64,000 bases of DNA from Bacteroidota bacterium (GTDB lineage Bacteria > Bacteroidota > Bacteroidia > AKYH767-A > OLB10), in contig JADJOH010000007.1 in assembly GCA_016713925.1 (NCBI GenBank), positions 545,501 through 609,500 on the forward strand, in the 5' to 3' direction. Below, in pieces: positions 34,209 to 43,100 of the stretch (position 1 is the first letter of the stretch; every line of letters starts with the position of its first letter). The notes below the pieces were generated by a model, which was not told the origin of the DNA, searched no databases, and saw nothing but the letters and a program-made list of their open reading frames with translations. Both the position numbers and the translations under genes were made by a program.

Positions 34209-34340
34209 GCGGTCCGGACGGGACTTATATATATTTGATATACAGTGAAATACAGGTATTTAAGGTTAATAGAATTCTGCTTCGGGCTAACTTTTTTGGA
34301 TATTCTGGTTATTCAGGTTAACAGCATTATTAATCATAAA
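34209..34340. repeat. Fourth copy of the GCGGTCCGGAC box with conserved right flank
   Basis: GCGGTCCGGACGGGACTTATAT is followed by AT-rich sequence and a partly conserved TTCGGGCTAA...GGTTATTCAGGTTAA. The same order occurs at 7452-7570 next to the GIY-YIG cassette. No GIY-YIG gene lies beside this copy, so it may be an empty site or a scar. Confidence 0.6.
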
Positions 34341-34380
34341 ATTCTTTCAAGCAAGCCTGACATTAACATATATGGAAGCA

Positions 34381-35130
34381 TTATTCCAAAGTCTCTAATG
34401 CACTGACAGCCGCCTGATGATAAGGATGTAAAGAATTGTCTTTAATTTGTCTTAATAACTGCTTTGCCTTAACTTTCTTGTTCTGCATCCATAAGGCAAA
34501 TGCAAGTCTGTATTCGGCATCATTCTTAAATACGGATGGTACCTCAGTTTGCAGCACGAACTCAAACTGCTTTTCTGCCTTGGAAGGATGGCCGGATTTT
34601 AGAAACAATACCCCCAGATAATACTGGACTGTATCGTTTTGAGGTGAATTCCATCTTAACTCTTCAAGCAAAGCCAAAGCCTTATCAGTATCTCCGGTCT
34701 TATAATAACTCATAGCATTATCAAGAAGGGTTTTTGATCCTGTATTCATCGTTACCGGCAATCCGGGATCTTCTACATATACTTGCTGTATCGCGTCCAT
34801 TTGCCTTCCAGTATTAATAAAATAAACGACAGATGCTGCGAGGATAAAAAGTAATAACACTGCTGCCACCCTTGAATAACTTCCCCACCTGCCTCTGATA
34901 GTCACTTGTGTTAAGTCCAATTCTACATCCGCCTTTTTCATCTCCTTACGCAAAGCTTCAGTTGGCTCACTGCGAATGCCATCTACGATAGCATTATATA
35001 ATCTGAACTCGGAGAGAAAGTCAGGATCAGTCTCCAATAGATTTCTTACTAGAAGGTTTTGTTCTTCCAATAGGCGCCCTTCCATATAGGCTTCTATCAA
35101 TTCTAGATTATTTAACGGCTCTTTTTCCAA
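34381..35130 (-). CDS. Module 3 anti-sigma-like membrane protein with TPR C-terminus
   Basis: 249 residues. A cytoplasmic anti-sigma-like N-terminus (LIEAYMEGRLLEEQNLLVRN, then DPDFLSEFRLYNAIVDGI) leads to one membrane helix (about 86-104, VAAVLLLFILAASVVYFI) and a periplasmic TPR region (MSYYKTGDTDKALALLEEL, YLGVLFLKSGHPSKAEKQFE). It lies one base downstream of the ECF sigma gene, so the two are co-translated. The TPR part probably senses a periplasmic partner; a TPR-CHAT protein is encoded 4 kb away. The gene is intact. Confidence 0.75.
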   Translation of the reverse strand: MEKEPLNNLELIEAYMEGRLLEEQNLLVRNLLETDPDFLSEFRLYNAIVDGIRSEPTEALRKEMKKADVELDLTQVTIRGRWGSYSRVAAVLLLFILAASVVYFINTGRQMDAIQQVYVEDPGLPVTMNTGSKTLLDNAMSYYKTGDTDKALALLEELRWNSPQNDTVQYYLGVLFLKSGHPSKAEKQFEFVLQTEVPSVFKNDAEYRLAFALWMQNKKVKAKQLLRQIKDNSLHPYHQAAVSALETLE

Positions 35131-35131
35131 T

Positions 35132-35704
35132 TCAGAACAATACTAACATTCTTATTTTATTTGCGATAAGGCGGGCGAGTTTTTTCATTACCTCGTACTT
35201 CTTCTTTTTAGCCACATCGGCGTTCTTGTAGCCCATTTTCTCAGCGATTACAGACATGGGCAGTTTCTCAATATAATAGAATCGCAGAATCTGCTGTTCA
35301 TTTTCCCCCAATAATGACAAGTATTTTCTCACCATTTCATGGTTGTGCTGATCCTCTTCCTTTTTAGCCATCTCATCATGGATTTGATCTGATAGCTTAA
35401 TATCCATTGAAGACGAAAAGGTAACCAGGCGTTTGTTTTTTTTGATGAGATTAAGTAAGTGATTCTTTCCGATAGCCCACAAATAGGTCTTGAAGTTGGA
35501 GGTAAGTGATACTACCTTTCCTGAACGGATATTCTGGAAAAGTCCGATCATCGCTTCCTGGAAAACGTCCTTGGCTTCTTCTTCAGAACAGGAAAAATTC
35601 CGCACCGCCCAGCGCAGGAATTCATTCCGGTATTTATTATAGCAGGATAGTATCGGACTATGATTGCCTGCCCGGATTTTTTCCAGATCTTCCGCTTCCA
35701 CCAA
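35132..35704 (-). CDS. ECF RNA polymerase sigma factor (module 3)
   Basis: 190 residues with a complete region 2 (SEEEAKDVFQEAMIGLFQNI, then FKTYLWAIGKNHLLNLIKK) and region 4 (QQILRFYYIEKLPMSVIAEK, then MGYKNADVAKKKKYEVMKKL). It is the only one of the three ECF factors in the window without an interruption. It directs RNA polymerase to alternative promoters and is presumably held inactive by the anti-sigma encoded one base downstream. The divergent gene at 35834 (Kelch/T9SS protein) is a natural candidate target. Confidence 0.9.
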   Translation of the reverse strand: MVEAEDLEKIRAGNHSPILSCYNKYRNEFLRWAVRNFSCSEEEAKDVFQEAMIGLFQNIRSGKVVSLTSNFKTYLWAIGKNHLLNLIKKNKRLVTFSSSMDIKLSDQIHDEMAKKEEDQHNHEMVRKYLSLLGENEQQILRFYYIEKLPMSVIAEKMGYKNADVAKKKKYEVMKKLARLIANKIRMLVLF

Positions 35705-35833
35705 TCACAAAATTTTTAAAGTCATATTTTTTTTAAAAAATCGGTTACCTGTTCTGTACCATGTTTATTAAAGGACAAATAATATCAAACCACCAACGGG
35801 AGCATTTAGCAGTAGAAAACCGAGAAAGCTCCT

Positions 35834-36994
35834 ATGCCCAAAATTAACCAAACTATTGATATGAAACAAATCTTAACAAGTTTACTGCTGGCAATCGGGA
35901 TGATGAATAGCAGCTACGCCCAAAATGGTTGGGTACAGAAGCAAAATGGTCCGGCTAAAAACCGGGCTGGATCATTCGTAATAGGCAATTATGCATATTA
36001 TGGAGCCGGAAATAATACTTACGGGAGCGCTGAAACAAATACATGGTTCCGTTATGACCCGCAAAATGATTCGTGGACACAGATTGCTTCCATGCCTCAG
36101 GGGATGCAGGCACTGGAGACCTTCAGCATAAACGGCAAAGGATATGCAGGGGTGGGATGGTTCAGCGGATATTCTACGAACCTCTTTTACGAGTATGATC
36201 CTGTAATTAACCAATGGACCGCCAAAGCCTCCTATCCGACAAATACGGTTCACGATGCAGGTTCATTTGAACTTAATGGCGAAGGATATATTTGCGGAGG
36301 TGCGGTACCGTATAGCAATGCCGTACAGGCCATCTCTTATAAATTTAACCCTGGCTTCAATAGTTGGAGTGCTATTTCGCCCTTGCCAACTGGTTTGCGT
36401 AACGGAGTGGGATTTGTGGTGAATAACAAACCCTATGTAATTAACGGTGAAACTCCATCCGGAACACCATTCACTTCAGGCTTTCGGTATGATTCAGGAC
36501 CAAATACATGGGCACCGATCAATGTTCCCGGAGGGTTTACCCTACGCTATAACATTGCATCAAGGGATTCCGAGGCTTTCATTATTAAAATTCCATATGG
36601 CCCTTTTGGGAATAATAATTTCGAATTCTGGAATTACAATGACAATACCCAGACATGGACTCAACTTCCCGACCGTCCATTTTCCGACGCTGCAACTGCA
36701 TTTGTCAATATCAACAGCCGTTTATTTGCATTTCTTCCGAATGGCCAGGTATGGGAATATACCGGCGATATTTCCTCTCCAGAGTTCAGCCAAGCCTGTG
36801 ATACCGCGACATTTCCTAGTAATTTCCAAAGCGGTTACGGAAGGTGCGTTAGAACAAATGACGGGAATATTGTCACGGTTGGTAACATCAATATGTTGAA
36901 CAACTGGGTCAACGGGGATATCGTTCTGAATAAATACGACCCCAACCTCAACCTTCTCTGGAGCCGTGTTTTTTTACCCCGGTGGCGCACATGA
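35834..36994 (+). CDS. Kelch-repeat T9SS protein, N-terminal part
   Basis: A signal peptide starts at the ATG at 35861 (MKQILTSLLLAIGMMNSSYA). Five or six Kelch units follow (TWFRYDPQNDSWTQIASMP, LFYEYDPVINQWTAKASYP), forming a beta-propeller. The frame breaks in the T7 run at about 36968-36974, and the protein continues in the frame beginning 36966. The divergent ECF sigma gene lies 130 bases upstream, and the short shared promoter region suggests joint control. Confidence 0.8.
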   Translation: MPKINQTIDMKQILTSLLLAIGMMNSSYAQNGWVQKQNGPAKNRAGSFVIGNYAYYGAGNNTYGSAETNTWFRYDPQNDSWTQIASMPQGMQALETFSINGKGYAGVGWFSGYSTNLFYEYDPVINQWTAKASYPTNTVHDAGSFELNGEGYICGGAVPYSNAVQAISYKFNPGFNSWSAISPLPTGLRNGVGFVVNNKPYVINGETPSGTPFTSGFRYDSGPNTWAPINVPGGFTLRYNIASRDSEAFIIKIPYGPFGNNNFEFWNYNDNTQTWTQLPDRPFSDAATAFVNINSRLFAFLPNGQVWEYTGDISSPEFSQACDTATFPSNFQSGYGRCVRTNDGNIVTVGNINMLNNWVNGDIVLNKYDPNLNLLWSRVFLPRWRT

Positions 36995-39419
36995 TATTGC
37001 TGGTGGTGTCATTGCCACTTCGGATGGCGGCTATCTCATTAACGGAGCCTTCGGGAAAAGCAATGCACCAGGAGTATTTTCTGCAGGTTATATTATTAAA
37101 ACGGATTCACTGGGAAATCAGCAATGGGTTCAGACCCTCACGGGACAATCTTTTGGAGATAATTACGGCAGCATTGCCGTTGAAAATTCGAACGGTGAAT
37201 TCATCTGCTATGGGCATGTACAATACCACCCGGGTTGCTCCAGCTATGCCACCCGCATTACAAAACTTTCGTCGAACGGAAACATCGTCTGGTCTTATTG
37301 CCTCCAGATAAACCCCGATTGGACAGGAGGGATTGACAAGTTGGCGGGTGTCGACAATTATGTGTCGGTATTTAATGATCAAACCAACGGTACGATTTTC
37401 CTTCGTAAATGGGATGATAACGGTCAGCAGTCAGCCATTACTTCTTATAAATTCAATAATGCTTTTAGCACAACAGGTAGTATCTCCACTGCTAAAAATG
37501 CGGGTTTTTTCATCTTCGGAAATTATGATACCACTGGTGGAAAGAAGAATGCTTATATCGCTTACTTTGATAATAGCATGAATCTGCTGTGGGAAAAGTC
37601 CTATAGCAAATCGACAACTTCGACCTTCCAGCGTGTAACACAAGATAGCGCTAGCAATATCTATTGCACTGGCGGAATTTATGCCAGTAACCAGATCTTC
37701 GATTTACTTGCTGTTAAATTTGATCCTAACGGAAATCTGATCGGATCCGGAAGATTTGGTACCAACCCCGACGCCGATCTCGGCAACGGCATAGCCTTAC
37801 TAGACAACGGCGATATAGTCTGTTCGGGCAGTACTGGTACTACGGCCCTTATTGTGAAATTCTGTGGACTTGGCTGCGGCAACGGGCAATCGCAGGCGTA
37901 TTACAGTGATGCCGATGGTGACGGCTATGGGGATGTCCTTCTGGGATATTATTGCCAGGCGGTTCCCAACTCCTCCTTACTGGACGGAGACTGCAATGAC
38001 ACTGACCCGAATATCAACCCGGATGCAAGTGAAATCTGCAACGGAATTGATGATAACTGCGATGGCGCTACGGACGAGGGGCTAGCTCCCCTCGTGGCTC
38101 CTATTGCCGGGCAGTCTGTGCAATGTATCAGCCTTGGCTTCGGGGCCACGACTTTCTCGGTACCGCCCGTCAACGGTGCCCTCAACTATAACTGGATTCT
38201 ACCTCCAGATGTGTCAGTGTTGAATGGACAAGGAACTAATACCCTTACCATCTATTGGAATCTTCCACAGGCGCATGACGGAATTACAGGACCACTGAGA
38301 TTGGTAGTGACCAATAATTGCGGACAAACAGAGGTAAGCGTTGATCTTCATTTACAGATATCCGTACCTGTTAGGCCTTCCTCTATCTCTGGCCCCAGCA
38401 AGCTCTGTCCTGGCGAACAAGCAACTTTTTCTGTACTATCGGTCGCGCGTTGCCGTTTATATAACTGGACACTTCCCACAGGCATGACCCTTTTATCCGG
38501 GGCAGGCACCAATATCATAACGGTGGGCATTGACGCTTCATATACAGGAGGTGCCATCAGCCTGACCGCAAACAACGCCTGCGGGACCAGTCCTTCGCGT
38601 ACAAAAAACCTATTCCTGAACAATCCTGTGATAGCGGGTGTCGTAACGGGACCATCTAGCGGCCTCTGTGAACAATCAGGTATTGCTTACATACTTTCAT
38701 CGGTACCCGGTGCGACAAGTTATCAATGGACAGTGCCCCAGGGAGCAAGTATCGTCAGCGGTCAGGGGAGCAATAGCATTACTGTTGATTTCGGACCTTC
38801 CTTCACCAGTGGGGCGCTCTATGTCATCGCAAATAATAACTGTGGATACTCTTCTGCGCGAACGCTAAGCCTGCAGGCGGCCCCTTCCAAACCGGGCGTG
38901 ATTACAGGGCTTCAGCAGATCTGTCCCGGACAAGTTCAGGTTCCCTATTCCATCCAGACCGTCAGTAATACTAATACCTACAATTGGTCATTGCTTGCCG
39001 GCCTTGGTAACATTGCTAGTGGTCAGGGAACGAAAAATATAACAATCAACTATAATTATGTCAACACTACCGGACAGCAAATGAGTGTAACAGCTTCCAA
39101 TAATTGCGGCACCTCCATAGCATCCGTTTTAAACGGCATCATTATACAACCTTCCAATTGTAACCGGAATGAAATCTCGCAACAACTGGAAGGTTTTTAC
39201 CTGTATCCTAATCCTTCCACAAGCATCTTGTTCCTTGGAGGTAACACTAAAGATCCTGTGTTATACAAAATTTTCGACATGACCGGTCAAATCGTGGCGA
39301 GCGGAAATACTTCCATGGAAATTAATATATCAGGTCTGGCAGCAGGAATGTATCTGTGTGAAATTAGAGATGCACAGGGAAACATTTTATTATTAGACCG
39401 AATGGAAGTACAACGTTAA
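36966..39419 (+). CDS. Kelch-repeat T9SS protein, C-terminal part
   Basis: Continues the protein of 35861-36970 (FYPGGAHDIAGGVIATSDGG). After a second beta-propeller-like region there is a MopE-type metal-binding repeat (YYSDADGDGYGD, DCNDTDPNINPDASEICNGI). Three or four PKD/Ig-like domains follow (ISGPSKLCPGEQATFSV and relatives), then a T9SS type A sorting domain (FYLYPNPSTS, ISGLAAGMYLCEI). The full product is about 1,190 residues and should be displayed on or released from the outer membrane. The gene is G+C-richer than the CHAT genes and ends with a terminator at 39474. Confidence 0.8.
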   Translation: MFFYPGGAHDIAGGVIATSDGGYLINGAFGKSNAPGVFSAGYIIKTDSLGNQQWVQTLTGQSFGDNYGSIAVENSNGEFICYGHVQYHPGCSSYATRITKLSSNGNIVWSYCLQINPDWTGGIDKLAGVDNYVSVFNDQTNGTIFLRKWDDNGQQSAITSYKFNNAFSTTGSISTAKNAGFFIFGNYDTTGGKKNAYIAYFDNSMNLLWEKSYSKSTTSTFQRVTQDSASNIYCTGGIYASNQIFDLLAVKFDPNGNLIGSGRFGTNPDADLGNGIALLDNGDIVCSGSTGTTALIVKFCGLGCGNGQSQAYYSDADGDGYGDVLLGYYCQAVPNSSLLDGDCNDTDPNINPDASEICNGIDDNCDGATDEGLAPLVAPIAGQSVQCISLGFGATTFSVPPVNGALNYNWILPPDVSVLNGQGTNTLTIYWNLPQAHDGITGPLRLVVTNNCGQTEVSVDLHLQISVPVRPSSISGPSKLCPGEQATFSVLSVARCRLYNWTLPTGMTLLSGAGTNIITVGIDASYTGGAISLTANNACGTSPSRTKNLFLNNPVIAGVVTGPSSGLCEQSGIAYILSSVPGATSYQWTVPQGASIVSGQGSNSITVDFGPSFTSGALYVIANNNCGYSSARTLSLQAAPSKPGVITGLQQICPGQVQVPYSIQTVSNTNTYNWSLLAGLGNIASGQGTKNITINYNYVNTTGQQMSVTASNNCGTSIASVLNGIIIQPSNCNRNEISQQLEGFYLYPNPSTSILFLGGNTKDPVLYKIFDMTGQIVASGNTSMEINISGLAAGMYLCEIRDAQGNILLLDRMEVQR

Positions 39420-39469
39420 TCCTTTTTTTCAGTTGCAATGTCGGGGTAGTTATTGCTTCCCCGGTTCTT

Positions 39470-42145
39470 TCACAGGCGCACCCTATCGGTGTGCCTGCTT
39501 TTTTTATACCATGCAATCGACACTGCCAGTACCAATAGGCCCACCAGCATATACACTACAACGGGAATTTGTGATTTACGCGCGGGAATAACAATGTTGT
39601 TCTTGCCTGTCACAATCAATCCCGCCCAGTAATAAGGATTGGAAAGTTCCGGGTTGGCGCAATTTCGGAGATACTCCAGTTGCGTCCGTCGCAAGGCAAG
39701 GCAGGGCTTGATCCCATCCGACAATTCTTTAAAAAATGCCTTGGCCAGAATTGCGCTGGTCTTATCATCAACATCCCATAGTGTGGATAACGTAACTCCA
39801 CTACCGGTATACAAAAAGGCTTTCGAAAAATTAATAGTCCCTTCCCCATATTCCATACTGCCTTCACCTGTACTGCAGGCAATAAGGCTCACCAGATTAT
39901 ATTGCTTTTTAAGTCGAAATAATGAATCCATACTCAGACCTTCCGTCCCAAGAGAATCATCGCCAATCAGCAGATGACTTTTCAATATATTTGCCTTGTC
40001 CATAAAAGCATGGGTGCCCAGGTGAAGGATTCCCTGCGGACCATTAAAAATTTCCTTCACGGCACCCTCTGCGGCGGAAGCGGTGAAGAAGGTACCTTCA
40101 TATTCCTCCGCCATCTCTTTCATCAAGGTGTTAGCAAAAGGTAGTTTCGCAAAGCTTGACAGCGAGGGACTAATCCCCAGGAGGGAATGATCGGATACGA
40201 TTTTTACATTGAAAGAATGCACATAATCACTAGCAGAAAGGATGTTGCCTATTTCATACTTATGCAGTAGGTAATTCAATTCACCAAAGTTACTACCGGG
40301 AAGGGATAGCCGCATAGTTAGGCCGGCCACCGGTAATCCATTAAAATAGTCGCTCATGGACAACAAAAGTTTCCGAGGCTTAACGGCCCCGCTATCTAAG
40401 ATTTGGCTGAAAATACATGTATAGAGGGCATTTGCCTTTTTATCGTACAAATCCGGATCCCTGTTTATCATGGCTGCCTTCAGGTCTTTCATGTATATGG
40501 GAAGGCTGTCGGACTGCAGTGTTTCGAAGGCAAAGGCTTTGTCTTTGGTTACAGCAAGCATGCAACGGTGGCTGATATTACACAGGTAGTACATGTCAGG
40601 CTCTAGCTTCTGTTGCAATGTGCTGATCGAAACCGGCTCAAAGACATTCTGGTCGGTAGCACCCGACTGATAAAGCAATTTCCTCCTTAGCGAATTACGG
40701 GACTTCTCGGCGATAAGAAACATCATATCTAGATACACCCTTTTCTGATCCATCCGGTAAAGCAATTGGTACGTATTGTTTACTTGCTCAAACATGTTAA
40801 TGGCATAAATATTCAGCAGCCGGTTAGAGAACTCCGATTCCAGTTCTTGAATAGCCTGGTCCCAGAGGTACAACATTGGATGTGCTAGCGCCCCGGCCCT
40901 TAACAGATAGCTCCTATTACCGCTTTCATAATGTGCCCTCTGAAGCGCTCCTGTTTTCTGATACAAAATGCTTAATAAATCATACTTGTTTTTACACGCT
41001 TTGATTTCAGCCAGATTGAGACTATCCCCCTTATAAATATGAACTCCCAGTGCCTCTATGGCTCTGTCGTAACATGAAAATTTCTGCTCCCTCTCCTGTG
41101 GATTGTTCCTGTACTCATTCAAAAGGCCCATTACATAATAAAGTGTACTCAACTCCGGATGTACCTCTCCGAAATAGTGATGATAGATTTGTGCGACAGT
41201 TTTGTAATACCGCATCCCCTCTTTATACGGTTCCTCACGATCGGCCTCGTTCAGACTATTATTAAGTACAATGTCAGTATAAGTATTACCAATATTACGC
41301 AGAATATTTCCTGAGAAGGCATTCTCATGGCCATGATAAGCTGCTGCAAAATCCAGTGCCTTCAAAAAAAGCTGGCGCGCCTTTTCCGTGGCTTTATTGA
41401 AACCCATTTCCTGACTCCGCTTCCTTACTTTAAAAGCATAAGCATATGTTTCCAGGATCTGGTAGACAGGATAAATCCGACCGTCCATCTTATTCTCTTC
41501 CACGATCCCCCAGGCTTTTTCAGCATAATACAAAGCAGAATCAATGTTCATCATGAAATTATGATAGCGTGCTAACCGGGATAAGGACAATGCAGTATTA
41601 AATGATCTCTGCCCATCAAGGACAGTCCTTATCGCAAAGACCTTTCTATAGTGCTTCAGGGCGATGTTAGCGTCGGAAAGGTTCATGTAATAATCACCCA
41701 TTGTAGCATGATAGTCGGCGTAAAGCGGATTAATTTCCTGATCGCTTTTACTTATCCAAGATCTACAGGCATCCAATTGCTCTTTAGCAGTAATGAAATC
41801 CCCGTTGAGTAGGGCCAGCTCTGCTCTTTTATTAAGGGCAGCCACAATGGTAGCAGAGTCTTTTTTCTGAATAGACATTCTGATGATTTCGCTAAAAAGT
41901 GCGTCTGCTTCTTTAAGACGTGAAAATCTGAAGCACTGATTGGCACGATTTAAGGCAGATTGATCAGTTCCTGCATCTGATCGATAGAAAAGAAAAAGAA
42001 ACACAATTGCCAATAAATAGCATCTCAGGCAAGTCCTGAACCGGGAACACATAGAGTAAGGCCTTCCGACAAATTTAAAAGAATTGGATATGCTGACAAG
42101 AGTCAAATGGTTATTAATAGAGTAGGGGAGGAGAATATTACGCAA
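39470..42145 (-). CDS. TPR-CHAT caspase-like protease (module 3) with C-terminal membrane anchor
   Basis: 891 residues, the only uninterrupted full-length CHAT gene here. There is an N-terminal signal or anchor (CYLLAIVFLFLFYRSDA, about 42-58). TPR-like helices fill about 60-480, and the CHAT domain about 560-840 with His in LHLGTHAFM and Cys in LIACSTGEGS. One transmembrane helix (VVVYMLVGLLVLAVSIAWY) and a basic tail close the protein. It differs clearly from the module 1 and 2 CHATs (ACSTGEG in place of ACETGLG, LWDVDDKT in place of LWSVPDKE). With both ends membrane-linked, the protease may work at the inner membrane near the anti-sigma. Confidence 0.85.
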   Translation of the reverse strand: MRNILLPYSINNHLTLVSISNSFKFVGRPYSMCSRFRTCLRCYLLAIVFLFLFYRSDAGTDQSALNRANQCFRFSRLKEADALFSEIIRMSIQKKDSATIVAALNKRAELALLNGDFITAKEQLDACRSWISKSDQEINPLYADYHATMGDYYMNLSDANIALKHYRKVFAIRTVLDGQRSFNTALSLSRLARYHNFMMNIDSALYYAEKAWGIVEENKMDGRIYPVYQILETYAYAFKVRKRSQEMGFNKATEKARQLFLKALDFAAAYHGHENAFSGNILRNIGNTYTDIVLNNSLNEADREEPYKEGMRYYKTVAQIYHHYFGEVHPELSTLYYVMGLLNEYRNNPQEREQKFSCYDRAIEALGVHIYKGDSLNLAEIKACKNKYDLLSILYQKTGALQRAHYESGNRSYLLRAGALAHPMLYLWDQAIQELESEFSNRLLNIYAINMFEQVNNTYQLLYRMDQKRVYLDMMFLIAEKSRNSLRRKLLYQSGATDQNVFEPVSISTLQQKLEPDMYYLCNISHRCMLAVTKDKAFAFETLQSDSLPIYMKDLKAAMINRDPDLYDKKANALYTCIFSQILDSGAVKPRKLLLSMSDYFNGLPVAGLTMRLSLPGSNFGELNYLLHKYEIGNILSASDYVHSFNVKIVSDHSLLGISPSLSSFAKLPFANTLMKEMAEEYEGTFFTASAAEGAVKEIFNGPQGILHLGTHAFMDKANILKSHLLIGDDSLGTEGLSMDSLFRLKKQYNLVSLIACSTGEGSMEYGEGTINFSKAFLYTGSGVTLSTLWDVDDKTSAILAKAFFKELSDGIKPCLALRRTQLEYLRNCANPELSNPYYWAGLIVTGKNNIVIPARKSQIPVVVYMLVGLLVLAVSIAWYKKSRHTDRVRL
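39474..39504 (+). terminator. Intrinsic terminator between convergent genes
   Basis: The stem AGGCGCACC (39474-39482) / GGTGTGCCT (39488-39496) is followed by GC and T7. It ends the Kelch/T9SS transcript and overlaps the last codons of the convergent CHAT gene. Confidence 0.75.
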
Positions 42146-42208
42146 TTCGTACTAGTCTGGTTAAATTCGGTTCAAAACCTTAAATTATCTACATTTTACT
42201 ATCATACT

Positions 42209-42236
42209 AAAGGAGGCCCATACTTTTGGACCTCCT
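42209..42236. terminator. Strong hairpin downstream of the 27-aa gene
   Basis: AAGGAGGCCCA pairs with TGGACCTCCTT around an 8-base loop (42209-42236, one mismatch). It lies about 20 bases past the stop of the minus-strand small gene. T-richness is better on the plus side, so its direction is uncertain. Confidence 0.6.
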
Positions 42237-42257
42237 TCTGTTTTAGAATCTTAAACC

Positions 42258-42341
42258 TTACTTGCTAGGAGGCGCATTGTCTCTTCCTTTTCCTGATGGT
42301 TTACCAGTTGTGCTTGGCTTTCCGCCATTACCTTTTGCCAT
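42258..42341 (-). CDS. 27-residue Lys/Gly/Pro/Ser-rich microprotein
   Basis: Encodes MAKGNGGKPSTTGKPSGKGR, then DNAPPSK and a stop. Support for coding comes from a clean ATG with an AT-rich leader, strongly protein-like composition with no hydrophobic residue except the Met and Ala, and a hairpin just after the stop. I have a general impression that similar short KPSTTGKPSG peptides recur in Bacteroidota genomes, but cannot check it. It could be an unstructured nucleic-acid-binding peptide. It is too short for ordinary gene finders. Confidence 0.5.
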   Translation of the reverse strand: MAKGNGGKPSTTGKPSGKGRDNAPPSK

Positions 42342-42410
42342 TTTATTTAGTATTAAGTGTTATGTCATTATTGACAACTCAAAACTACAATGACTATTTA
42401 TTGAGTATTT

Positions 42411-42986
42411 TTAAAAGGAACGAAAGTCTATTTTTTGGAACGAAATGATTTTATCCAAATTACCCTTTCTAAGTACGATTTCCTTCAGATACTCCTTCCC
42501 ACCAACTGGAATGTCCTCAAGGTAGGTGGCGGATTGGTTACTAATATTTAAACGTAATTTGCCCCCGTCCAAATCGTAATACAACAAATTTACAGCAGCT
42601 GATCTCGAAATTTTGCACAGTAAAACTTTTGGTTTTTCATACTTTTCGATAAAACTTTCTATACTACCTGTATAAGTTAAACAGTTCGATTCATACTTTT
42701 CACCTTCTATACTTTTCTGAATTGAACGAAACCAAACATACTTGGTTTTCTTGTCCGTTAGAATACAAATGATATCAATAATTTTAATTTCGAATGTACA
42801 AGACCTTGATCTAAGGCTTGTCGTATGGAATACTTGTGAAGGAGGATTTAAGAGTATTAAATAATTGCCTTGAATCTTTTGGATAATATCCCATTGGTGA
42901 CCCGATGAGTTCAAATTTTCAATCTCTTTCTGTAACTCTATAATAATTTTTTGTAGAATTTTGTTTTGCCTTGCTAAGTTAATCAC
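42411..42986 (-). CDS. Possible LytTR-like DNA-binding protein
   Basis: 191 residues. A short N-terminal coiled coil (ARQNKILQKIIIELQKEIEN) is followed by a beta-rich domain with FEIKIIDIICILTDKKTKYV, the strand pattern of LytTR domains, where a site of action (DI-yI-a) is followed by a cysteine- and lysine-rich loop. The C-terminal half (LLCKISRSAAVNLLYYDLDG, LKEIVLRKGNLDKIISF) may be a second, degenerate LytTR unit. There is no signal peptide. It might regulate the neighbouring microprotein or the HEPN-like gene. The assignment is tentative. Confidence 0.45.
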   Translation of the reverse strand: MINLARQNKILQKIIIELQKEIENLNSSGHQWDIIQKIQGNYLILLNPPSQVFHTTSLRSRSCTFEIKIIDIICILTDKKTKYVWFRSIQKSIEGEKYESNCLTYTGSIESFIEKYEKPKVLLCKISRSAAVNLLYYDLDGGKLRLNISNQSATYLEDIPVGGKEYLKEIVLRKGNLDKIISFQKIDFRSF

Positions 42987-43100
42987 AATATTTGTTTAAT
43001 ATTTTACTACCTATATCTGTTTAAAAAATTCTTAAAGACAAAATTTGTTGTTGAAATTGACGTTGCATCAAACAATTATTTTAATCAATTAGAATTATAA

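Noticed and set aside
10114..42145. Type III-E CRISPR (gRAMP, Csx30) as the context for TPR-CHAT
   Set aside because: No Cas7-fusion protein, Cas1/Cas2 or repeat array is present in the window.
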